Shown here: positions 43,311 to 50,598 of the stretch, one piece after another | Layout: every line of letters starts with the position of its first letter | How positions within the stretch are numbered: position 1 is the first letter of the stretch | Assembly: GCA_907163375.1 (NCBI GenBank) | Contig: CAJQUW010000594.1 | Location: 35,147 to 99,146 of the forward strand | Origin: Prostheceraeus crozeri | Taxonomy: Eukaryota > Platyhelminthes > Polycladida > Euryleptidae | Length of the DNA: 64,000 nucleotides | Direction: 5' to 3' | Notes under the pieces: generated by a model | Told to the model about the DNA's origin: nothing | Database searches by the model: none | What the model saw: the letters and a program-made list of their open reading frames with translations, nothing else | Position numbers and translations under genes: made by a program

Positions 43311-44587
43311 TAACGATTATACTGAAGAATCACGTCACGATACTTTGTAATTTCAATATTTGAATCGAAGACTGCATAAATTAATACATTGATCGTCTCA
43401 GGTAGTGTTCTTTTGAACGTCAAATCCAAACGAATATTATGAGGCACGTTCGCTTGACGATAGGGTGCACTAATATCGCTGTCAGCAGTCAAATCAAATG
43501 CATAAATAGTATATCCACTCTTAAACTCTTTCATAGTCAGTCCGTTGGTGTCATCCGTATTGTAAAAGCCAAAAACGTCCATAAAATCAACATAACTGCG
43601 CATAAATTGATCCGAAGCAAAATCTGGTTTGTAGGGTGGACCAGGATGACTCACACCATTTACACGTAAAGCAATTTCACTTAACTGATTGTGTTTAAAA
43701 TTGAAAGGATTCTTCTTTATATTACCATTAAATGCATCATTTTCAACCATTGCCACCATGAGGAGCTTCGGTGCTTCCGATGGAAAGAGGCCATCTTTCA
43801 TGAAACTCTTTTGATCTTTCGGAATTGTAAAGGTGAGAAGCTTTGTATGCTGAACGGGGTAAATGGCATTTTGGCGGTTAAGGCCTTCAGCATGCCCTCT
43901 AATGACACTTGGATTCGGTACTACTCGACGAATGTAAAGTGCAATATCTTCCACATGAATTCTAAAATTGTCAACTTTAGCAAATGCATTCAGCGCAAAT
44001 TCAGGCTTATTCAATGTCAGCTTGAGTCGCATGCTGGTATTACACAGTAAAAACTTTGACTGTCTAAAGAAGTCTAAATTCAGCGGACCATATAGCTGAC
44101 ATACTCTACTATCTTTAATCATAGCAGATCGCTTTACAAAGCCACTGTTTGTTTCAACATCAAATTTTCCTGCTTCATCTCTGTACCATCCCATGGCTTC
44201 CATATGACTTTTTTGTGCTGCTGGATGAAACTGTGATACATGATTGAAATATGATTTATAGGGATAATCGCTTTGACCACCTTCCACCTGCTGCTCTCCA
44301 ATCGTTAGAGAAACATCACGAAGTAATGTAGTCAATGGTAAATTGTTCAGTCCAACTTTATGTGCATCGTCAATAGCAGTTCCATCTGCTTGCTGAATTC
44401 TAAACCTCAAATCAAGCATCGCATAACTCAAATCTATGTAGTCATCACTACCACCAGGAATAACAAATTCAATGGGGCCAGCATTCTCAGCTGTTCGAGG
44501 ATGATAATCTACAATACTTGAACTAAGAATATCTGTCTGTATGGCTTGTTGATCGAACAAACAAAAACCGGAAGTTTTACACTCCAT
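43310..44587 (-). CDS. Probable major capsid protein (double jelly-roll)
   Basis: 425 aa. It contains P-I-E-F-V-I-P-G-G-S-D-D-Y-I-D-L-S-Y, followed by a beta-rich segment with L-L-R-D-V-S-L-T-I-G-E-Q-Q-V and Y-P-Y-K-S-Y, then G-W-Y-R-D-E-A-G. This motif series marks the widespread Polinton hexon-type protein. The length suits a double jelly-roll capsid protein. The core-like basic protein lies upstream with a 2-bp gap and the protease overlaps downstream, so capsid, core and protease form a morphogenesis block. The fold is inferred from family knowledge. Confidence 0.8.
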   Translation of the reverse strand: MECKTSGFCLFDQQAIQTDILSSSIVDYHPRTAENAGPIEFVIPGGSDDYIDLSYAMLDLRFRIQQADGTAIDDAHKVGLNNLPLTTLLRDVSLTIGEQQVEGGQSDYPYKSYFNHVSQFHPAAQKSHMEAMGWYRDEAGKFDVETNSGFVKRSAMIKDSRVCQLYGPLNLDFFRQSKFLLCNTSMRLKLTLNKPEFALNAFAKVDNFRIHVEDIALYIRRVVPNPSVIRGHAEGLNRQNAIYPVQHTKLLTFTIPKDQKSFMKDGLFPSEAPKLLMVAMVENDAFNGNIKKNPFNFKHNQLSEIALRVNGVSHPGPPYKPDFASDQFMRSYVDFMDVFGFYNTDDTNGLTMKEFKSGYTIYAFDLTADSDISAPYRQANVPHNIRLDLTFKRTLPETINVLIYAVFDSNIEITKYRDVILQYNR

Positions 44588-44589
44588 GA

Positions 44590-45045
44590 TTAGAAGTTAT
44601 AGCAGCGTCGTCGTTTAGCGCCTGATGAATGATTAGAGCCTCTGCGACGTTTGCGTGAATGCCTTTTGACTGAAGATCGCACCTTACCAGCTCCGCGATG
44701 TTTCCTCCTTCCTTTTTTCATTCGTTTAGGTGATTTCTTTCCTTGAGTAACACCAGCAATGGTCTGCTTCAATGTTTTTAAACCGCGTTCCTTCCCACGA
44801 TTCAACAAACTGCTCTTAAAACTTCTACCTCTGGAAAGATCACTAGCAACATCACCAGCAAAGCCAACGGCATTACTTAAAACATTTCGTTTCAAAGATC
44901 TACCGACATTGGATATGAGAGGTGCTACAACAGATTTCAGTGCACCAAGTATGCTACCTCCACGTTGGCGGCGAGCACCGATGTAAATTTGTCCTCCGCC
45001 ACTTACATAGGAGGGTCGTGAATAAAATGAGGCAGTTGGATTCAT
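44590..45045 (-). CDS. Basic core/membrane-active virion protein
   Basis: 151 aa. An N-terminal Tyr/Gly-rich part ending in G-A-R-R-Q-R-G-G-S-I-L-G-A-L is followed by an amphipathic stretch (V-V-A-P-L-I) and a very basic C-terminus with Lys/Arg clusters (for example R-R-K-H-R and K-R-R-R). The G-G-S-x-L-G-A-L plus basic-tail layout recalls adenovirus pVI/pX-type proteins and similar small Polinton proteins. It may condense DNA or destabilise membranes. Its stop is 2 bp from the capsid ATG. Confidence 0.6.
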   Translation of the reverse strand: MNPTASFYSRPSYVSGGGQIYIGARRQRGGSILGALKSVVAPLISNVGRSLKRNVLSNAVGFAGDVASDLSRGRSFKSSLLNRGKERGLKTLKQTIAGVTQGKKSPKRMKKGRRKHRGAGKVRSSVKRHSRKRRRGSNHSSGAKRRRCYNF

Positions 45046-45086
45046 AGCTCAAACCCTAAACATTGTTAGTTACAACTTTGCATGAA

Positions 45087-46307
45087 TCACTGTCGATCAC
45101 TTAGATGAAAGATGTCGGCACGACGCATCCAAGAGTTCATACTTGAAGGATAACCAGCCCATTTAACAAGACACCATTCTTCACCTTGCCGTTTTTTACA
45201 TCGAATGATTTTCTCTACCAAATATGTTTCACTTTCAGTGACTACCTCAATCTCATCGCGGTAAAAGCTACCCTCAATTTCTTCATTATCGTAATCTTTC
45301 AACTTGTAGGTGGTCGGAGAGTCTTTTTGATTAATCCTTGATACTGTAAATACCTCCTCTGTCCAATTCGGGAGGTACCCTTTAGCAAAAACACTTTTCA
45401 CTTTTGAGATACGAACTTTATCGCCAATTTTCACATCACTTTTCACATGAGTGCGTTTACGTTGGAATGATTCGCGCACTTTATCTACATTGTCAGCATT
45501 TACATCTACTGGTCTGACTCCAATAGAACGATGGATAGAGTGATTGTAAGCATGGAGTGTATCTTGTAGAACCTTTGTCCAATTTTGTGTCAAGTTGGCA
45601 GTAAAATGTCGCCACAAGCGATTTTTTAATGTGCGATTAAAACGTTCAACGAGTGCAGCTTTATAAGCGCTCTTTACACTAAACAACTCAATGTCATGCC
45701 TCTCAAATAATCTTGTCACATGCTGATTTTCAAACTCTTTTCCTTGATCACTCTGAATTCTTTTTGGAATGCGACCTTCTCGAAAAATTGTTTGGAATGC
45801 TTTTGCTACTCCTTTCCCTTCTTTAGTTTTTAAAGGTTGAGCCCACGCATAACGCGAGAAAATATCAATGACGGTTAAAATAAAATTATTGCCCGAGTTA
45901 TGTTTTGAAATGGAGGCAACATCACACAAATCTGCTTGCCACTGTTCATCGATGTCATGAACAATATAATGGCGGGTGCGGTACTTCTTTTTCGCTTGTT
46001 TGTGGAGTGTATAGGTAGCCTGACCCTTTAACCATCGTTTCACTTGTGATTGTGGAAGACCACTCGCTTTTGATAATTTCTTGATAGATGCAAATCCTGC
46101 CGGATGTTTTACATCATAATAGATTGACTTCAAACGTTCAGTCGATGACGACTGACTCTTTTTCCTCCTTCTCATCTTTTTGTTTTCTTGCCTTTCTACA
46201 TTTACAACAACTGCAGCATTTAGCTTTAGCGGTTTTGCGATCGTGTTCACATTGCTTAGGGGTTTCATTATGAGAGCTGGCGCAGCAAGTGCAAGTGACA
46301 ACGACAT
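45087..46307 (-). CDS. int: Retroviral-type integrase with chromodomain
   Basis: 406 aa. The catalytic core has Asp126 (W-Q-A-D-L), Asp187 (Q-S-D-Q-G) and Glu221 (A-L-V-E-R-F-N-R-T-L-K), a DDE triad with 33 residues between the last two. An H-H-C-C zinc finger is not obvious; a helix-turn-helix-like K-L-S-K-A-S-G-L-P-Q-S-Q-V lies at about 76-90. A beta-barrel-like region follows the core, and the last ~45 residues form a chromodomain (Y-L-V-E-K-I-I...W-C-L-V-K-W-A-G-Y), which should guide insertion to marked chromatin. The first ATG is used; Met45, just before the conserved part, is an alternative because the first 44 residues overlap a Cys-rich frame. Confidence 0.9.
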   Translation of the reverse strand: MSLSLALAAPALIMKPLSNVNTIAKPLKLNAAVVVNVERQENKKMRRRKKSQSSSTERLKSIYYDVKHPAGFASIKKLSKASGLPQSQVKRWLKGQATYTLHKQAKKKYRTRHYIVHDIDEQWQADLCDVASISKHNSGNNFILTVIDIFSRYAWAQPLKTKEGKGVAKAFQTIFREGRIPKRIQSDQGKEFENQHVTRLFERHDIELFSVKSAYKAALVERFNRTLKNRLWRHFTANLTQNWTKVLQDTLHAYNHSIHRSIGVRPVDVNADNVDKVRESFQRKRTHVKSDVKIGDKVRISKVKSVFAKGYLPNWTEEVFTVSRINQKDSPTTYKLKDYDNEEIEGSFYRDEIEVVTESETYLVEKIIRCKKRQGEEWCLVKWAGYPSSMNSWMRRADIFHLSDRQ

Positions 46308-46353
46308 TCACCTCTGGCGGCTCATTACATGGCAAGCAACACATCTGCTTCAT
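46138..46353 (-). CDS. Small Cys-rich ORF overlapping the integrase start
   Basis: 71 aa in another frame over the integrase N-terminus. It begins with ATG one base after the stop of the 230-aa gene (TAATATG). It has five cysteine groups: C-C-L-P-C, C-T-C-C, C-E-H, C-C-S-C-C-K-C, then a Lys/Arg/Glu tail. Such dense, ordered cysteines are unlikely by chance and suggest a metal-binding peptide. It could also mark the true integrase N-terminus joined by frameshift or splicing. The evidence is compositional and positional only. Confidence 0.45.
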   Translation of the reverse strand: MKQMCCLPCNEPPEVNVVVTCTCCASSHNETPKQCEHDRKTAKAKCCSCCKCRKARKQKDEKEEKESVVID

Positions 46354-46354
46354 A

Positions 46355-47047
46355 TTAATAGTCTGAGAACATGTATTTCCTGGGAGGAGCTGTTTTACGT
46401 TTTCCTTTTACCAGTTTTAGTGGCGATGTAGATCTACGTCGAGTTCTTCCTCTTGTTTGCTTAGTGAGTGTGGGAGGGGATGTAGCAGGTGACGCCTTAA
46501 ACCAATTTGTTGGCATTTTCATCGTCTGAAGCATTGGAGTAGTAGCCACTGTTGAATCAAGTTCTTTCAATGTCTCATTATTTAAAGCAAATTTTGGCAC
46601 ATTATGCTTTTTCAATAGTTTAAGAAAGTATGACCAACCAGGTGGAACATAGCCCTGACGGCGCTTTCTACGTGTCGCATACTGAATCAAGTCTTCATAA
46701 CGTGAAGCATCAATCACTTTATTTTCATCTGTAATGATTTCTCCTCTATCATTTACATTGAGATGGGGCTCAATACTATTGAAAAGAGATATGGCATGTG
46801 CGCGAGATGCTAAAGGTGTAGCAGTCGATACAGAGTCACGCATCTTATTCTTCAAGTTTTTCAATTGCTCAACAGTTTCCGATTGTAATAATACAGCACG
46901 ATGTGGATCTTTGATGTGAACATTTTGCTGATAATCTATTTCTTTCCTATACATTTGATTTGCAAGAGGTTGCTTTACTTGCTGCATGGCAGTCAATTGT
47001 ACATATTCATCCTGAGGAATAACAATCATGCGAGAATAAGAACTCAT
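46355..47047 (-). CDS. Polinton conserved 230-aa protein, unknown
   Basis: Starts M-S-S-Y-S-R-M-I-V-I-P-Q-D-E-Y, a style common to a conserved Polinton protein between ATPase and integrase. A predicted helical middle (L-K-N-L-K-N-K-M) is followed by Y-A-T-R-R-K-R-R-Q-G-Y-V-P-P-G-W-S-Y-F-L-K-L-L and a basic Thr/Ser/Pro-rich tail. It overlaps the ATPase stop by four bases (ATGA). A virion or packaging role is suggested only by position. Confidence 0.65.
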   Translation of the reverse strand: MSSYSRMIVIPQDEYVQLTAMQQVKQPLANQMYRKEIDYQQNVHIKDPHRAVLLQSETVEQLKNLKNKMRDSVSTATPLASRAHAISLFNSIEPHLNVNDRGEIITDENKVIDASRYEDLIQYATRRKRRQGYVPPGWSYFLKLLKKHNVPKFALNNETLKELDSTVATTPMLQTMKMPTNWFKASPATSPPTLTKQTRGRTRRRSTSPLKLVKGKRKTAPPRKYMFSDY

Positions 47048-47661
47048 AGTTTGTAGATAATCATGGGAGTTTTCAAAATATCACTTCGAAATCTAAATTC
47101 TTCCGGACACTCTTGCGTAAAGTCAATGAATAAGTAACCGTATGGTTTTTCAGTAGCTGCTTGAAAAATTTCAATTAAGGCTTTTGATCCTCTGGGTGCA
47201 ACTTGTCGCGCTAAAATTTCAAATTGACTTTTATCTCGCGGATTCTTGAAAATAGCATAATAGTGTGTATTCAGGTTTCGTGTACGAGCTTCTTTTCCAT
47301 CAGGAAATAAATTTTGTGTAATATAGATGATAAAACACCTTTTATGGTGTGCTGCGCGAGTGAACATATCTGTAACATCTTTTGAATTCTTACTTTCTTT
47401 TAATAAATCATCCAATACAACAACATCATTAGACTGAAGTTTATCCACTGGAATAATTCCTTCATGTCGAATAAAGTTGCGACTTTGCAATTCCTGAAAC
47501 AGCGACGGTTGATAAATACCATAACACCAAATCACTCGATTGATAGGTTCCTTAAACAACTCCCTTCTTTTATCCAATAAATTCAGCGTGAAAACAGTTT
47601 TACCTGCATGAGATGGACCTGATACAGTCAGAACTTTATCACATTGAAGTCTGAAATCCAT
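47044..47661 (-). CDS. FtsK/HerA-type genome packaging ATPase
   Basis: 205 aa from the first ATG, or up to 221 aa if a non-ATG start inside the upstream gene were used. Walker A G-P-S-H-A-G-K-T, Walker B V-V-V-L-D-D, and a sensor-like I-T-Q-N motif (numbers 31-38, 96-101 and 131-133 in the longer form). This is the A32-like packaging motor of Polintons and related viruses, which pumps DNA into capsids. It lies between two small basic/structural genes and overlaps the 230-aa gene. Confidence 0.9.
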   Translation of the reverse strand: MDFRLQCDKVLTVSGPSHAGKTVFTLNLLDKRRELFKEPINRVIWCYGIYQPSLFQELQSRNFIRHEGIIPVDKLQSNDVVVLDDLLKESKNSKDVTDMFTRAAHHKRCFIIYITQNLFPDGKEARTRNLNTHYYAIFKNPRDKSQFEILARQVAPRGSKALIEIFQAATEKPYGYLFIDFTQECPEEFRFRSDILKTPMIIYKL

Positions 47662-47692
47662 TTTATTACTTTGAGACTCAACATTTGCATAA

Positions 47693-48049
47693 TTAACGCT
47701 TAGAGCCAAAGATATTTCCCAATAGGTTGCCCACGGCAGGAGCTATCATTGGAAGTATTGCTGAAAGGAAACCGCCCTTTTGTGTTAGAGTTTTCCTCTT
47801 TCTTTGAAGGGCGACTTTAGGATTGGAGATGAAACGCAATTTCGTAGCATATCGCTTAAGTAACTTTCGTTGTTTTGGCGCTAATTTCTTCGTCCTCAAC
47901 TTCCTCACATGAGAAATAATTTCACAAATGAATTTATCGTTAGCATGTCGTATAGCATTGTATCGCTGATTTGCTTTCATTCGTCGGAGAGCTTGAATGG
48001 CTGAAGAAAACTTTTGACTTTTACGTTTCGTCATTTTACGTTTCGCCAT
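47693..48049 (-). CDS. Small basic protein with hydrophobic C-terminus
   Basis: 118 aa. The N-terminus is Lys/Arg-rich; the middle contains N-D-K-F-I-C-E-I and L-L-K-R-Y-A-T-K-L-R. The end is K-R-K-T-L-T-Q-K-G-G-F-L followed by a Gly/Pro-containing hydrophobic segment. This 'QKGGFL' plus hydrophobic tail is a recurrent small Polinton protein, probably a virion or membrane-active component. The function is unproven. Confidence 0.65.
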   Translation of the reverse strand: MAKRKMTKRKSQKFSSAIQALRRMKANQRYNAIRHANDKFICEIISHVRKLRTKKLAPKQRKLLKRYATKLRFISNPKVALQRKRKTLTQKGGFLSAILPMIAPAVGNLLGNIFGSKR

Positions 48050-48100
48050 TTTCCGTGTTAGTCTTTGCTAAAACCTATCTTTACCACATTTGCATAGGTA

Positions 48101-48424
48101 CTAACTATTGCGACATAAGTGACACTCGAAATGAGCAATGTCACAGTGGTTACATTGGCAAAGTTGAATGCAATTACGTATGAAACAGCGTTGACAAAAA
48201 GCATGCTTACATCTCTTGAAGATGCGCTTTTCATTTCCATCCTTTCGCTTACATACATCGCAACACATAGTTTCACCGTTACTGATGTCTATAGCAAGTC
48301 TTTTTGAAGATATGAATTTGCTAGCCTTTTCTAAATAATAGACGCATGTACAGAAGGAATATACTTCGAGAGTGAGCAGACATAGCTCGAAAACCAGTTG
48401 TGCTACAATCAAGTACCACTGCAT
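48101..48424 (-). CDS. Membrane-anchored RING-like protein
   Basis: About 107 aa. A hydrophobic segment (about residues 4-30, V-A-Q-L-V-F-E-L-C-L-L) is followed by C-x2-C-x13-C-x-H-x2-C-x2-C and further C-x2-C pairs, the spacing of a RING finger. RING proteins usually act as ubiquitin ligases. A membrane-tethered version would suit altering host surface or sensor proteins, but that is inference. The start is the second Met (48424), as the codon at 48430 is not ATG. A second RING-like gene with identical Cys/His spacing is at 49508. Confidence 0.6.
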   Translation of the reverse strand: MQWYLIVAQLVFELCLLTLEVYSFCTCVYYLEKASKFISSKRLAIDISNGETMCCDVCKRKDGNEKRIFKRCKHAFCQRCFIRNCIQLCQCNHCDIAHFECHLCRNS

Positions 48425-48426
48425 TT

Positions 48427-48837
48427 TCAATTTTTCTTTATGGAAAGTTGAATGTGAATATCTGAAATCGCTTCAATCACTAGACTGCTACCATGATGGT
48501 TAAATGCGTTAAGACGTTCAGCAATTTTTATCATATGTCTTTTAAAAAATTCTTCGGGGTGATCTACCACTTCCATTGAATAAGAAGCAAAATGGAAAGA
48601 GCGACTTTCCACCTCTTCCTTTCCAAAATGACTAAACTTAATTTTCGCAACTAATCGCGCCATGATAATGCTATCAGAGAATGTATTCATTAACTCTAGA
48701 AATAGAGTGCTAGCATCATCGACCACTGCTTCGATGTCGGTCTCATCTTTATGAAAATTTATCACATAATCTTGAACAGCTCCTTTTAAACTTTGCCTAT
48801 GAAAACGTAATGTTCCGCAGTCGTTTGAGAAAGACAT
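48427..48837 (-). CDS. Stand-alone copy of the PolB N-terminal domain
   Basis: 136 aa. It aligns with PolB residues of about 125-255: L-F-x-E-L-M-N-x-F...K-I-K-F, then E-V-V-D, then I-x-x-R-L-N-A-F-N-H-H-G-S-S-L-V-I-E-A-I versus PolB E-V-V-D...I-D-K-F-N-E-R-D-S-G-L-I-F-D-G-I. The domain occurs fused to Polinton polymerases and, as here, alone. The function is unknown; a nucleic-acid or primer-related role is a guess. Confidence 0.6.
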   Translation of the reverse strand: MSFSNDCGTLRFHRQSLKGAVQDYVINFHKDETDIEAVVDDASTLFLELMNTFSDSIIMARLVAKIKFSHFGKEEVESRSFHFASYSMEVVDHPEEFFKRHMIKIAERLNAFNHHGSSLVIEAISDIHIQLSIKKN

Positions 48838-48896
48838 GATCGCCCTTTAACTAACCCATCCATTGCATGAAAACAACAACTCTTCTCATAGTAACA

Positions 48897-48902
48897 TTTA
48901 TT
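48897..48902 (-). terminator. Poly(A) signal after the exonuclease-like gene
   Basis: AATAAA on the minus strand, 22 nt after the exonuclease-like stop. It marks the probable end of the first right-arm transcription unit, before the 136-aa gene and the morphogenesis genes begin. Confidence 0.55.
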
Positions 48903-48924
48903 GAATAACGGTAACAAGCATGCA

Positions 48925-49477
48925 TTATAAATCAATGGTTTGAAAGAGATAAAATAGATACAGCTGATAACTATCATACAGCGAGCAATGATAACCATAC
49001 AGGACTTTGGCAGTGTTGAGGTAAGGAGGAAAGAAGCATTGGTTATGAACGTAGCTACTACAACGAACAGACAAAATAGGAACACACAAATCCTTAAAAC
49101 GTTTCGTGACTTCATGATAATGTTGATTCACTCTACTATCCCAAGGCGGGAGCAAAATATCATCAATGATTAGATTAGGAAATACTTTCCTCTCCTTACC
49201 AGGATTATTACAAAAGATGCGTATAACATTGAAAGCAGCTAACCATCGTTTAAAGTCAATAAGAAGAGCACTTTCACAAGAAAAGCCATAGTCTTGCAAA
49301 TATTTCAGATTAAGTCCATGAATGTGTTTTCTCGCCCATTGATCAACATTGGGATCGCAGTTGGCATGTTGATGATAGACACTAACAATCTGATATGTCC
49401 AATTGTTCATAGCAATAGCACTGAGCTCCTGTACAGGTTCACCCTCACAATCCATAAAAATGATGATAGAAGCCTAA
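48925..49477 (-). CDS. DEDD-exonuclease-like protein, probably spliced
   Basis: The ATG frame (49455) gives 176 aa starting at M-D-C-E-G. Just upstream lies a splice acceptor (cgttttag, ending 49478) followed in frame by Ala-Ser-Ile-Ile-Ile-Phe, which completes the hydrophobic strand before D-x-E that DEDD nucleases have. Other landmarks: Q-E-L-S-A-I, H-I-H-G-L-N...L and H-C-S-L-Y-D-S-Y near the C-terminus, where the last Asp would sit. The residues after the acceptor resemble those after the Met-only exon in two other genes of the element, so the leader exon at 50439 may join here. Exonuclease identity is by motif only. Confidence 0.5.
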
Positions 49478-49507
49478 AACGGAAATTTACACATCTAAGG
49501 AAGCGTT

Positions 49508-49708
49508 CTATAACATATTACAAAAAGAAGAATTACATCGATGCTTTTCACGACAAAATACACAAATGATATGATGGCAACGAAGAAGTAAAATGTATCT
49601 AATAAGACCACGTCTACGACACTCAAAGCACATAAGCGAATAGTCATAGGGTAGAGTTAGGAAAGGACTAGTAATTCTCCTTCTTTGATTTGCGTTTTGA
49701 TGTAGCAT
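49508..49708 (-). CDS. Small RING-like protein
   Basis: 66 aa from the ATG at 49708. It has C-x2-C-x13-C-x-H-x2-C-x2-C, exactly the spacing of the RING-like gene at 48101, then two more cysteines. It lacks a clear membrane segment. Its start overlaps the end of the preceding gene by about 40 bp in another frame. It is likely a diverged duplicate of the other RING-like gene. Confidence 0.5.
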   Translation of the reverse strand: MLHQNANQRRRITSPFLTLPYDYSLMCFECRRRGLIRYILLLRCHHIICVFCREKHRCNSSFCNML

Positions 49709-49973
49709 TCTTCTCCGACTTGCGCTTCGTACCACTGCTGTTAAGGATTTGATCAATTATGTCGTCCACGTTGGGTGGTTTCGGAATATATAGGATGGAT
49801 TCCATATGCATGGAGAGAGAGGCTATTTTATTATCCTTGTGTCGACCATAATATAGCCCATTCACTTTGAAAAGGATATCCCAAGTACCTTCTCCGAGCT
49901 CATCACATCTGATGGGTATTGAATGATCTCCATCCTTCTTATAGTAAGTACACCAATGTGATACGGTAGGCAA
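49668..49973 (-). CDS. Downstream frame of a two-frame unknown gene
   Basis: 101 aa. It begins in H-W-C-T-Y-Y-K-K-D-G-D, then L-G-E-G-T-W-D-I-L-F-K-V-N-G-L-Y-Y-G and ends in a Lys/Arg/Ser-rich tail. It overlaps the end of the frame above it (49862-50281). The most natural reading is one protein split by a single-base frameshift close to 49980. No family is recognised; the compact beta-rich core with a basic tail could suit nucleic-acid binding. Confidence 0.45.
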   Translation of the reverse strand: MPTVSHWCTYYKKDGDHSIPIRCDELGEGTWDILFKVNGLYYGRHKDNKIASLSMHMESILYIPKPPNVDDIIDQILNSSGTKRKSEKNATSKRKSKKENY

Positions 49974-50441
49974 ATGTGATTACCATCCCAAATCTTTCTA
50001 TAGGGAGTATCCTTGTCATCTCTCGCCTTCCACTCTTGAGCAAGAGGAGTAGGAATGTCCATATTTAATGTCACGTACTCCTCAATAATATCAAGTTGGT
50101 GGCGAATGTACGGACTCACGGGGATCAGTATGTAGTCCCCATACTGATTGTGCATTATCTTGACATCCGTGGAAGGGAGCATTCCCGTTTGGAGTACTAC
50201 GCTATGATCATCATAACGCAAGGCTTGTTTAAATTTACGCTGTAGCGGTGTAGGATTATGTACCTTGGATGTTTCTTCCACTGGCCTCAGTTGTAGATGA
50301 TCTGACCGTAGCGAACCTTGTAACGTTTGACCGCCATTTTGTCCTACTAGTGCAGCAGATGGAGTAGATGCCTGAAAATAAAAAAGATTGTATTAAGTTT
50401 ACGTTCAAGGGAGGAGAGGGAGGGAAGTAGCGACTTACCAT
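49862..50441 (-). CDS. First right-arm gene: Met-only exon plus unknown domain
   Basis: Exon 1 is the ATG alone (50441-50439), followed by a 67-bp intron (gtaagt...ttttcag, 50438-50372). Exon 2 starts with an Ala-Ser-Thr reading and stays open to 49862, giving a protein of about 170 aa with M-L-P-S-T-D-V-K and I-L-I-P-V-S-P-Y-I. The conserved part seems to continue in the other frame (49973-49668), so a frameshift is likely. The promoter, leader and intron match those of the polymerase gene. The function is unknown. Confidence 0.5.
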
Positions 50442-50541
50442 TTTAGTTGGATAATAGAACAGGGAACTAGAGAGAGAGAAAATGTGCGTCCGTCACTCGT
50501 GTGATTCAACGATGGAATGATTCTCACTGTGGAAGGCTCGC

Positions 50542-50589
50542 TATTTATAAAGAAATGCTTGATTCTCATTGGATGATGATCCTCATTGG
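50542..50589 (-). promoter_or_regulatory. CCAAT-CCAAT-TATA promoter of the right arm
   Basis: On the minus strand CCAAT occurs at 50589-50585 and 50572-50568, and TATAAATA at 50549-50542, about 100 bp before the ATG. The outer CCAAT is only about 10 bp from the terminal repeat. Box order and spacing equal those of the polymerase promoter. Confidence 0.75.
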
Positions 50590-50598
50590 ACAATAACA

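Noticed and set aside
43439-44050. Plus-strand frames opposite the capsid gene
   Set aside because: They are antisense to a well-supported gene and have no independent features.
48786-49115. 109-aa hydrophobic minus-strand frame
   Set aside because: Mostly the exonuclease-like gene read in another frame, extended through the poly(A) region. Hydrophobicity alone is not enough.
49960-50020. A short intron joining the two frames of the first right-arm gene
   Set aside because: There is a gt but no pyrimidine tract or good acceptor within a sensible distance. A single-base frameshift explains it better.
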